DNA from: Methanosarcinales archaeon ex4572_44
Lineage (GTDB): Archaea > Halobacteriota > Methanosarcinia > Methanosarcinales > EX4572-44
Length of the DNA: 6,077 bases
Direction: 5' to 3'
Assembly: GCA_002254825.2 (NCBI GenBank)
Contig: NJEL02000050.1
Span: 1 to 6,077, forward strand
A program made the translations under genes and the position numbers. Shown one piece after another: positions 1-5,822 of the stretch; position 1 is the first letter of the stretch; the number at the start of each line of letters is the position of its first letter. Below the pieces are notes generated by a model that had not been told where the DNA came from, ran no database searches, and saw nothing but the letters and a program-made list of their open reading frames with translations.

Positions 1-474
1 ATCGGAGAAATCCAATATACCATGCTACTGTTGTTGGGCGTCCGCCGATGGAGGATGCATATCTTGGCAAGGCGACAGAAAGAATATTCCTGCCACTTTT
101 ACGTTCTCAGTTCCCTGAGATCGTGGACATGAATCTGCCTGTTGAGGGTGTTTTTCATAACCTTGCTATTGTTTCGATTGATAAGAGGTATCCGGGTCAT
201 GCAAGGAAGTGTTGATGTACATGATATGGGGCAGGTGCTCTGGGCGGTCACGACCAGGATTGATCCAGCGCGGGATGTGGTCTTGATCCCGAACGCTCCG
301 ACCGATACGCTCGATCACGCGTCTTCAATCCCAAATCTTGGTTCGAAGATGGGCATCGATGCCACGATAAAGCGAGAGGATGAGGGTTTTATGAGGGAGT
401 GGCCTCGCGTTCTCAGCATGAGAGAGGATATAAAAAAAATGGTGGATGAAAAATGGGGTAGTTATGGGTTGTAG
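1..474 (+). pseudogene. UbiD-family decarboxylase, 3' part, disrupted by a frameshifting deletion
   Basis: UbiD-family enzymes are prenylated-FMN-dependent (de)carboxylases of aromatic or unsaturated acids; some act in ubiquinone or menaquinone synthesis. The 5' end lies outside the window. Reading frame 3 (from base 3) gives hallmark UbiD text: a PPMEDAYLGKATERI-like segment, FPEIVD, LPVEG and RYPGHARK. It then hits TGA at 213-215. The family continues without a gap in frame 1 from about base 208 (SVDVHD, LWAVTTRIDP, GSKMGIDAT, EWPRV) to TAG at 472-474. From memory of E. coli UbiD, about 22 residues (the VM..GVW...TK..IVCD stretch) normally lie between HAKR and the DVNARD-type segment. They are missing here, so a deletion of about 3n+2 bases best explains the break. 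Either the gene is dead or the assembly dropped about 65 bp. The family call is firm; which decarboxylase it was (menaquinone-pathway or other) cannot be told. Confidence 0.85.
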
Positions 475-487
475 ACCCTTTATTTTT
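466..487 (+). terminator. Possible hairpin plus T-tract terminator between convergent genes
   Basis: A GGGT stem at 466-469 pairs with ACCC at 475-478 across a 5-base loop. The T-rich run CTTTATTTTT follows on the plus strand. It overlaps the ubiD stop codon and the last codons of the convergent cytochrome b gene. The stem is only four pairs, and archaeal termination depends mainly on the T-tract, so this is a modest call. Confidence 0.35.
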
Positions 488-1196
488 CTACCTCACCTTC
501 TTCGAGCTGGCGCATGATCTCTTCGTATTCGAGTGGGTGTTCAGCCTTCATCTGTCTCTCAGATATCATACCTGCTACCCACACTTTTGACATCGGGAAG
601 AGATCTGGGTTGTAGTGCACGTTCCACCAGTGCCATATTACGATGGCAAGTGTTGCAAGGAGTGATTCATCGCTGTGGATGATGTGCATTATATGCACGA
701 AGGATAGTGGCAGGTAATCCCATAACTGTGGCAAGAGGAGAATAGGTCCTGATAAACACATGATCACCATGCCCCAGAGAGCGCCCCAGTAGTCGAATTT
801 TTCCTTCCAACTGTATCTTGCATATTTGGGAAACTCTGCTTTTCCAAAATAGTATTTCATGAGCTGCCAGAAGTCTTTCAAATCTTTCAGGTCAGCATCG
901 GGCACTAATGCTTTGGGACCACGGTCTATCAATAGGTAGAAGACGACATGGTAGATCCCTATCAAAACCATTCCAACGCCTGCTGCGTGATGGATGAGTG
1001 TTCGCATCTCGTATCCACCGAGAATATCTATCAATATAGGCGCCCACCACTGATCATTGTACTTTATAGGCATTCCTGTTATAACCACCAGAGAAAACGT
1101 GATCACTATCCCTAAGTGCTGGAGTACCTGGTTTGTTGTGAAACGTTTGAAGTACTTTTCCTTTCCAACGTCTGGGTTCTTCATTTCTTGCGACAT
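480..1196 (-). CDS. Membrane di-haem cytochrome b, formate dehydrogenase gamma/Ni-hydrogenase cytochrome b type
   Basis: This integral membrane haem b protein probably carries electrons between a lipid-soluble carrier (menaquinone or methanophenazine) and a partner cytochrome. Numbering from ATG, the 238 aa show about four membrane helices: roughly 24-43, 66-89, 138-157 and 178-195. The N-terminal NQVLQHLG...ITGMP pattern resembles the FdnI-type start. Candidate haem ligands are His27 (helix 1), His69/70 and His83 (helix 2), and His171/174 and His189 (around helix 4); HSDESLLA and WHWWNVH are the conspicuous late motifs. The tail from about 215 is charged and probably cytoplasmic. ATG at 1196 is preferred over GTG at 1205 because GAGGTGA at 1202-1208 then sits 5 bases upstream, like the other genes here; the GTG would lie inside that site. 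It begins 15 bases after the multihaem cytochrome c gene, so it is almost certainly co-transcribed with it. No catalytic dehydrogenase subunit is adjacent in the window. The exact subfamily is uncertain. Confidence 0.92.
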   Translation of the reverse strand: MSQEMKNPDVGKEKYFKRFTTNQVLQHLGIVITFSLVVITGMPIKYNDQWWAPILIDILGGYEMRTLIHHAAGVGMVLIGIYHVVFYLLIDRGPKALVPDADLKDLKDFWQLMKYYFGKAEFPKYARYSWKEKFDYWGALWGMVIMCLSGPILLLPQLWDYLPLSFVHIMHIIHSDESLLATLAIVIWHWWNVHYNPDLFPMSKVWVAGMISERQMKAEHPLEYEEIMRQLEEGEVEK

Positions 1197-1201
1197 CACT
1201 T

Positions 1202-1208
1202 TCACCTC
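1202..1208 (-). promoter_or_regulatory. Ribosome binding site of the cytochrome b gene
   Basis: GAGGTGA on the minus strand lies 5 bases before ATG at 1196. This decides the start, since the upstream in-frame GTG at 1203-1205 is part of the site itself. Confidence 0.7.
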
Positions 1209-1211
1209 TTT

Positions 1212-2177
1212 TTAAAAGTGTTTCTTCATCTTGATTCGTGTGAGCAGGTCCAGTAGGACGAAGATTATCAGTACGATCACAACTGTGCATGTGAGAAGGA
1301 TGAAGAAGATCTCGATGTAGAATGCCAGGTTGATTGGGCCAAGATAATAGGCTCGCTCCTTCGTATCAAGCCCTGACTTGTCAAAGACGAGGTCGGGTGT
1401 TTGTTCATGTTGGTCGTAGTGCGTCATGCCCATCCACACTCTGGCACCAGGATTCACACCTGGGTGGCATCCTTCTTTGCCACACGTGCCTCCGAGATTA
1501 AAATCGGATGTGGATGATGTTTCGTCGTCCTCGCTTTTGACTGCATGAGTACCGTGACAGTCCAGACATGTTGCAGCCTTCAACTGCCCAAATTTGAAGG
1601 CTTTCCAGTGATACGAAGCCTCGTAAGTCGCAAGGACGTGTGTGTTAACATCATACTTTTCCATCATATCATGATCGTCGTGGCAGTCTACACACATCTC
1701 AAGCTGGTTCGGCCTGTACGTTGGTGAGGCAGGGTCTGATACCGATAGAATATCATGCCCGCCCCCGTGACAATCACGGCACTCTGGAGCGTCATGTTTC
1801 TCGGATGTTACCCGATGCACACTTGCTTCATAATCATCGCCGACGTCCTCGTGGCACTTTGAGCAGAATTCTAGAGTTTCAGTCCTTGTCGGTGCGCCAA
1901 CAAAGTTGCCCGACATCACATCTCTCGTGATCAGACTGACGTTTGGGAGAACAACGCCACCATGACAGTCCATGCAATCAACACCATTTGCATGATGGAC
2001 GCTCTCTCTAATCTCGGTAACCGCATCGCTGTGACATGAGTAACACTGGGAGTCTCCTTCTGCCATGGCTGCTGTTGGCAGCATGATGGCTAAAGCTAGC
2101 ATGAGTTGCAGTACAATCATGACTCTGACCACTTTTCCATTTGTTCCTCTTTTCAGCCTCTCAAGTTCGAACTTCAA
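1212..2177 (-). CDS. Seven-haem c-type cytochrome with signal peptide and C-terminal membrane anchor
   Basis: This is an exported electron carrier of 321 aa. A basic N-terminus (K9, R10, K15, R18) leads into a hydrophobic stretch at 19-37 ending near AMA-E, a plausible signal peptide. Six CXXCH haem sites follow at C45-H49, C68-H72, C105-H109, C133-H137, C162-H166 and C204-H208. A seventh is CX4CH at C232-H238. Extra histidines (61, 62, 121, 141, 180, 190, 211, 253, 257) could be distal ligands. A single helix at about 284-309, followed by RIKMKK, anchors the C-terminus with its tail inside. The haem domain thus faces outward, and cytochrome b, the next gene, is the obvious electron partner. 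The start is TTG at 2177, supported by AGGTGAT five bases upstream; the internal Met20 has no such site and would cut the basic n-region. It resembles general cytochrome c3/NrfH-like multihaem proteins, but I cannot name the family. Redox partner and direction of flow are inferred. Confidence 0.92.
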   Translation of the reverse strand: MKFELERLKRGTNGKVVRVMIVLQLMLALAIMLPTAAMAEGDSQCYSCHSDAVTEIRESVHHANGVDCMDCHGGVVLPNVSLITRDVMSGNFVGAPTRTETLEFCSKCHEDVGDDYEASVHRVTSEKHDAPECRDCHGGGHDILSVSDPASPTYRPNQLEMCVDCHDDHDMMEKYDVNTHVLATYEASYHWKAFKFGQLKAATCLDCHGTHAVKSEDDETSSTSDFNLGGTCGKEGCHPGVNPGARVWMGMTHYDQHEQTPDLVFDKSGLDTKERAYYLGPINLAFYIEIFFILLTCTVVIVLIIFVLLDLLTRIKMKKHF

Positions 2178-2182
2178 TATAT

Positions 2183-2189
2183 ATCACCT
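2183..2189 (-). promoter_or_regulatory. Ribosome binding site supporting the TTG start of the multihaem cytochrome
   Basis: AGGTGAT on the minus strand is separated by 5 bases from TTG at 2177-2175. It matches the implied 16S tail (ATCACCT) over all seven bases, making the unusual TTG start credible. Confidence 0.7.
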
Positions 2190-2191
2190 AC

Positions 2192-2225
2192 ATTTGATAA
2201 TATGCATATCGCTTACGCATCAAAT
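2192..2225. promoter_or_regulatory. Inverted repeat just upstream of the cytochrome operon (operator or leader hairpin)
   Basis: ATTTGAT at 2192-2198 and its exact complement ATCAAAT at 2219-2225 flank a 20-base spacer. The spacer holds the self-complementary 10-mer ATATGCATAT (2200-2209). The element ends 3 bases before the cytochrome c ribosome binding site. It could be a repressor site or, if in the transcript, a hairpin affecting access to that site. AT-rich inverted repeats of this size can occur by chance, so function is inference. Confidence 0.35.
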
Positions 2226-2269
2226 TGTTTGACCATACGCTACTATGGGTCGTAATTAGAGTCAGTCGC

Positions 2270-2278
2270 TATAAAAAG
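2270..2278. promoter_or_regulatory. TATA-like element in the divergent intergenic region (orientation ambiguous)
   Basis: TATAAAAAG on the plus strand reads CTTTTTATA on the minus strand. There it is preceded by an A-rich ACAAA that resembles an archaeal BRE. In the minus orientation, transcription would start near 2245-2250, giving the cytochrome operon a leader of about 70 bases that contains the inverted repeat. The plus orientation would give a long leader (over 170 bases) for infB. Confidence 0.35.
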
Positions 2279-2408
2279 TTTGTTCTTTTGTTCTGAAAAA
2301 AGAGGATAATGGTCTCGCATCACCACGCCCTCATCCTACAATCGATAGAAAAGACTATAACTCTACCAGTGCATTCATGGATATGACAGTCAATAGCAAG
2401 GTCTTCTG

Positions 2409-2416
2409 TATAAAAG
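2409..2416 (+). promoter_or_regulatory. Candidate TATA box for infB
   Basis: TATAAAAG lies 67 bases before the infB ATG. The usual archaeal spacing of about 25 bases puts the start of transcription near 2435-2440, leaving a leader of about 40 bases. No good BRE precedes it on the plus strand (TCTTCTG), so the call is tentative. The rest of the 298-bp gap (2178-2475) holds no gene I can support. Confidence 0.35.
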
Positions 2417-2465
2417 TGTTTTTGTTGTAGAATTATGATAGAATACTGATTTGATCGGTCGCTTG

Positions 2466-2471
2466 GGTGAT
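2466..2471 (+). promoter_or_regulatory. Ribosome binding site of infB
   Basis: GGTGAT is followed by TTGA and then ATG at 2476. Its motif and spacing match the other genes of the window and fix the start. Confidence 0.65.
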
Positions 2472-2475
2472 TTGA

Positions 2476-4242
2476 ATGGGAAGAGAGCTTAGAACTCCAA
2501 TTGTCTCTGTGATGGGGCACGTGGATCATGGCAAGACAACCTTGCTCGATAGGATTAGGGGTACTGCTGTTGCTGAGAGAGAGGCTGGACTGATCACCCA
2601 GCACATCGGGGCTACAGAGATTCCCATAGAGGTTATCCAGAAGATCTGCGGCAAGGATGCGACCGGGAAGATCACGCTCCCGGGGCTTCTCTTCATCGAC
2701 ACGCCCGGGCATCGCGCATTCACCACTCTGCGCTCGCGGGGCGGGGCGCTCGCAGATATCGCTGTTCTGATCGTTGACCTAAACGAAGGTTTCAAGCCCC
2801 AAACCATCGAATCGCTAAAGATACTGAAGGATCACAAGACCCCTTTTCTCGTGGCAGCAAACAAGATCGATCGCCTACACGGATGGGTTGTGACTGAAGA
2901 TTCAAGCTTCCATAAGACTTACAGTGCGCAGGCAGAGCATGTGCGGCACAGGCTCGATGAAATGGTCTATGAATTGATAGGAAAGCTCTACGAATACGGG
3001 CTCAGTGCTGACCGATACGATCGGATCAAGGACTTCCAGAAGAATATAGCAGTGGTGCCGCTCAGTGCAAAGACCGGCGAAGGAATACCAGATCTATTGA
3101 TGGTGATACTCGGCCTTTCACAACGATTCCTCGAGAAAAACCTCTCCTATAGCACCACACACATGGGTGTCGGAACTATACTCGAAGTGAAAGACGAGGT
3201 AGGGCTCGGAACTACACTTGACATGATACTCTACGACGGCAAGATCGCGGTTGGAGACAGTATAGCGGTCGGAAGCATAGGTGGTGCCATAACCTCGAAG
3301 GTGCGTGCCCTCCTCAAGCCAGCACCTCTCTCTGAAATCCGTTCAGAAGAGGGTTTTGCCCATGCAAAAAAGGTGATCGCTGCTGCAGGCATAAAACTGG
3401 TTGCACCGAATATAGAGGGTGCAGTTGCAGGTGCACCCCTCCGCGTCATCGATTCCGGGACACAGGATGGTGTGGTGAGAGAGATGCAGCAGGATATGAA
3501 GAGCATACTGATAGAGACCGACACCACAGGTATCACCATAAAGGCAGATACCCTCGGCTCGCTTGAAGCCATTGTGAACGAGCTTAAAAGAGATGACATA
3601 CCAATTAGAAGAGCAAACATTGGTGATATAACCAAAAAAGATATAATAGAGACCAATATTTTAAAAGACGAGTTTTATAGAGTTATTATTGGATTTAATG
3701 TAAAATTACTGCCTGACGCAAAGGAAGAGCTTAGAGAGAGCGATGTGAAGCTATTTCTCGGCAATGTAATATACAAGTTGATCGAAGACTATGGGTTATG
3801 GGTGGAAGAGCAGAAACACCTCGTGGATAAGAAGCAGAGCGAGGTTATAGTGAGACCTGGGCGAGTCAAGATACTCCCACACTGCATCTTTCGCCAGAGC
3901 AAACCAGCAGTGGTCGGAGTACAGGTGCTCGGGGGTGTGATCAAAACGAGACTCAATTTGATGAAAGCGGACGGAACACACGTGGGTGTGATCAAAGGAC
4001 TGCAAGACGCGGGAGAGAACATAGGTGAAGCGCGGTACGGGGACGAAGTTGCGGTTGCAATCGATGGACCCATCGTGGGCAGACAGATCAAAGAGAACGA
4101 TCTACTCTACGTCGAGATACCCGAGCGTCACTCAAAGATACTCGAATTCGACCTCAAAGACAAGCTCTCACCAGACGAATTCGAGACACTAGAGGATTTC
4201 CTTGCGATAAAGAGAAAAAATAATGTTTTCTGGGGAAAATAA
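2476..4242 (+). CDS. infB: Translation initiation factor aIF5B (IF2-type ribosomal subunit-joining GTPase)
   Basis: aIF5B is the universal cytoplasmic GTPase that promotes initiator-tRNA positioning and joining of the large ribosomal subunit. At 588 aa it has the usual archaeal length, without the long N-terminal extension of eukaryotic eIF5B. The G domain is complete: G1 GHVDHGKT (14-21), the G2 threonine in ITQHIGA (about 40-46), G3 DTPGH (75-79), G4 NKID (129-132) and G5 PLSAKTGEG near 195. A beta-barrel domain II begins at about 230. The rest fits domain III, domain IV (RPGRVKILPHCIFRQSKPAVVGV...) and a charged C-terminal helix. No intein interrupts the G motifs, although archaeal infB is a known intein site. 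The next gene, a ribosome-rescue factor, starts 16 bases after the stop. One oddity: codons 376-415 are much more AT-rich than the G-domain part of the gene (see findings). Identity is secure. Confidence 0.97.
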   Translation: MGRELRTPIVSVMGHVDHGKTTLLDRIRGTAVAEREAGLITQHIGATEIPIEVIQKICGKDATGKITLPGLLFIDTPGHRAFTTLRSRGGALADIAVLIVDLNEGFKPQTIESLKILKDHKTPFLVAANKIDRLHGWVVTEDSSFHKTYSAQAEHVRHRLDEMVYELIGKLYEYGLSADRYDRIKDFQKNIAVVPLSAKTGEGIPDLLMVILGLSQRFLEKNLSYSTTHMGVGTILEVKDEVGLGTTLDMILYDGKIAVGDSIAVGSIGGAITSKVRALLKPAPLSEIRSEEGFAHAKKVIAAAGIKLVAPNIEGAVAGAPLRVIDSGTQDGVVREMQQDMKSILIETDTTGITIKADTLGSLEAIVNELKRDDIPIRRANIGDITKKDIIETNILKDEFYRVIIGFNVKLLPDAKEELRESDVKLFLGNVIYKLIEDYGLWVEEQKHLVDKKQSEVIVRPGRVKILPHCIFRQSKPAVVGVQVLGGVIKTRLNLMKADGTHVGVIKGLQDAGENIGEARYGDEVAVAIDGPIVGRQIKENDLLYVEIPERHSKILEFDLKDKLSPDEFETLEDFLAIKRKNNVFWGK

Positions 4243-4248
4243 CGGTCA

Positions 4249-4254
4249 GTGATC
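4249..4254 (+). promoter_or_regulatory. Ribosome binding site of the Vms1-like gene
   Basis: GTGATC matches the 3' part of the archaeal Shine-Dalgarno consensus (GGTGATC) and is separated by TAAA from ATG at 4259. It sits inside the 16-base gap after infB, which argues for independent initiation on a shared transcript. Confidence 0.55.
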
Positions 4255-4258
4255 TAAA

Positions 4259-5275
4259 ATGAATCTTTTCGGCAAGAAAAAAGGTCAGGATATAGCCCAG
4301 CTCGAAGAAACAATCACCCAGTTAAAACAGGAGAATGAAACCCTGAGAGAGCGATTTAAAAAGACGGTTGAGCGTGAGAAGCGTGCCCTTGCAGAAAGAC
4401 AACAGGCTCACGAAGAAGTGAAGATACTGAAAGAAAAACTTGAAAAAGCAAGCCAGAAGAGCGAGCAAAGAAAAAGAGAAGAACACGAACAAATAGAGAA
4501 AAGAAATGTAGAAAAAAGGATAGACGCATGGAATACAAACAATACAAGCAGCATGCTCGGCACAAACAGTCTAAGTGGCGTTGGTCTGAAACGACACACC
4601 GCAAGCAAGGCAAAACTCTTCGAGATCTTAAAAGAACTCAGGAGCATTCGCGCAGAGAGAGAAACCCTCCAAACAATCTACCTCCAACCAAAAGAGCTCC
4701 CTCCAAAATCGCTCCTCACAGAATGCCCCCAGCTCGAAAAAACAGTGAAAAACCTTGCCGCACAGACAGGATGCGCCATTTTCCACGACCAAAACCACAT
4801 AATCCACCTCTTAATAATTCCACCATTCACAATCACACACCCCACCCACCAACAGTCAACAAAATTTAACACAAATCCGCTCTGCAAGTTATTTGACCCA
4901 AAAACCCTAATTCTCGTTGTAATCGCACACGCAGGGCACGGTTTTGTGATGCTCGCAACCCCAAACGAAGTTCTCTCGCACAAAGAGGTGCACTCAAGCG
5001 TCAAATCAAAACACACCAAAGGCGGGTGGAGCCAGCGCAGATTCGAACGACTCCGCGAAGAAGAGATCAAACACCACACGGGAAAGATGAGAGAGTTGAT
5101 TGAGACAATACTCGAAAAAAAACCAGCCCAAATAATTGTATCAGGCGATAAACGAATCTTAAAAGAATTATTTGACGATCAAAGCGTTATATATCGAAAA
5201 TTCGACGCTATCCAAGGGTACGTGCCAGAAAAAATACTGCGAGAAATACTCACAACCACAATATACACATACTAA
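4259..5275 (+). CDS. Archaeal Vms1-like release factor (VLRF1 / Ankzf1-type peptidyl-tRNA hydrolase)
   Basis: Vms1/ANKZF1 proteins cleave nascent-chain tRNA on stalled 60S particles in eukaryotic ribosome quality control; archaeal relatives share the eRF1-like core. This protein has 338 aa. Residues 11-88 are a charged coiled coil (LEETITQLKQENETLRERF and onward). A basic linker follows (about 89-120), then a mixed alpha/beta release-factor-like domain from about 120 to the end. The signature is GGWSQRRFERLREEEI (255-270). The Gln259 context matches the catalytic GxxQ-type loop of Vms1, so activity is plausible. The ankyrin repeats, zinc finger and p97-binding motif of eukaryotic Vms1 are absent, as expected in archaea. 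It is 16 bases downstream of infB on the same strand, so co-expression is likely. Bases 4620-4910 are strikingly poor in G on the coding strand. The family call rests on the motif and architecture from memory, without a search. Confidence 0.88.
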   Translation: MNLFGKKKGQDIAQLEETITQLKQENETLRERFKKTVEREKRALAERQQAHEEVKILKEKLEKASQKSEQRKREEHEQIEKRNVEKRIDAWNTNNTSSMLGTNSLSGVGLKRHTASKAKLFEILKELRSIRAERETLQTIYLQPKELPPKSLLTECPQLEKTVKNLAAQTGCAIFHDQNHIIHLLIIPPFTITHPTHQQSTKFNTNPLCKLFDPKTLILVVIAHAGHGFVMLATPNEVLSHKEVHSSVKSKHTKGGWSQRRFERLREEEIKHHTGKMRELIETILEKKPAQIIVSGDKRILKELFDDQSVIYRKFDAIQGYVPEKILREILTTTIYTY

Positions 5276-5290
5276 TATGCTCGAAGAAGT

Positions 5291-5337
5291 ATCAGCCCCA
5301 ACTTTCCCACGCTCGAATGAATTCGGGAGCATCCACG
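5291..5337 (+). repeat. Diverged 47-bp direct repeat, left copy
   Basis: This aligns without gaps to 5823-5869 at 33 of 47 bases, with a shared core CTCGAATGA and shared AGCCCCA and CACG blocks. TTTGTT follows both copies, after five extra bases in the right one. The two copies flank the AT-rich membrane gene. This copy also contains a small hairpin, CTCGAAT-GA-ATTCG(G)GAG at 5312-5329. It is followed at 5354-5378 by a T-rich stretch that might help end the upstream transcript. Confidence 0.55.
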
Positions 5338-5377
5338 TTTGTTATAGGCTGGACTTTAACATTTTAAATCCTTTCTT

Positions 5378-5794
5378 TCAATGAAATGGAAATTGAAGCA
5401 TAAAGGCTATTCCCATTATCAATTGTGGGAGGATATAAATATAAATGAGCCGTTTTACAGGATGTAATCCATTTGTGTATTTTGCTATTATTGGAACTGA
5501 AAGCCATCCGAGAATGTAAAAGATAAGATAAATATATCCTGTTTTTATATAACTAAAATAATAGGGAAGGTTCATATCGTACATGGGTAGGAGTATTTTA
5601 ACAAGTAACGTCCAAAACCCACCAAACATAAAATACCAACCAAGCAGGAAATTAGAAAATAATATCCAAGTTAGTACTTCAATTAATTGAAAAAATCCTA
5701 TCTCCCTGTATTCCATTAAGGAAAAGAATACTAATATCTCTGATAGGAGAACCACTAAGATAATACCTAAAGCGATTTTATCGAATTTTTCCAT
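5378..5794 (-). CDS. Hypothetical multi-pass membrane protein, AT-rich
   Basis: This is a 138-aa protein of unrecognised family. It is very hydrophobic, with about four to five membrane segments (roughly 7-26, 38-57, 58-70, 79-103 and 115-134). Short charged loops (EYRE at 28-31, KR at 114-115) and many aromatics give a coherent membrane-protein composition rather than a shadow frame. The base composition differs sharply from its neighbours: bases 5461-5580 and 5641-5700 contain 49 G+C in 180, about 27%, against 36 in 60 for a sample of infB (2641-2700). This suggests acquired DNA. The ribosome site is weak (AGGGATGG shortly before ATG at 5794). It lies 90 bases downstream of the toxin gene on the same strand and is flanked by diverged direct repeats. 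Function is unknown; a small accessory or toxin-linked membrane protein is possible but unsupported. Confidence 0.6.
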   Translation of the reverse strand: MEKFDKIALGIILVVLLSEILVFFSLMEYREIGFFQLIEVLTWILFSNFLLGWYFMFGGFWTLLVKILLPMYDMNLPYYFSYIKTGYIYLIFYILGWLSVPIIAKYTNGLHPVKRLIYIYILPQLIMGIAFMLQFPFH

Positions 5795-5822
5795 TTTCCA
5801 TCCCTATTTTTCTATTCATCAC

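Noticed and set aside
142..474. Reading 142-474 as a complete 110-aa gene of its own.
   Set aside because: Its first 20 or so residues are out of the UbiD frame. The UbiD text before base 209 lies in another frame, so this is the tail of a broken gene rather than a separate one.
1545..1930. Two plus-strand open frames inside the multihaem cytochrome gene.
   Set aside because: The opposite strand carries the haem-binding motifs, so these are shadows.
2309..2386. A 25-codon plus-strand open frame (ATG with AGAGGA before it) in the divergent intergenic region.
   Set aside because: It is short, has no recognisable protein character, and its placement relative to the possible TATA element leaves almost no leader. 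It may be chance.
2178..2475. A possible structured RNA or riboswitch in the divergent gap.
   Set aside because: Beyond the inverted repeat and TATA-like elements I saw no recognisable tRNA, snoRNA box or riboswitch core.
2320..2712. A 130-codon minus-strand open frame reaching from the intergenic region into infB.
   Set aside because: Most of it is antisense to the conserved aIF5B G domain, and its composition looks like the shadow of that gene.
3231..3656. A long minus-strand open frame rich in Ser, Met and Ile inside infB.
   Set aside because: It is fully antisense to conserved aIF5B sequence, with no ribosome site or family signal. It is a frame shadow.
4528..4869. A 113-codon plus-strand frame overlapping the Vms1-like gene.
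   Set aside because: It is a Lys/Arg/Pro/His-rich alternate frame created by the A/C-rich composition. The other frame carries the conserved protein.
4356..5079. Several minus-strand open frames under the Vms1-like gene, some apparently hydrophobic and Cys/Phe-rich.
   Set aside because: They are antisense to the Lys/Glu-rich coiled coil, which automatically yields Phe/Leu/Ser-rich text.
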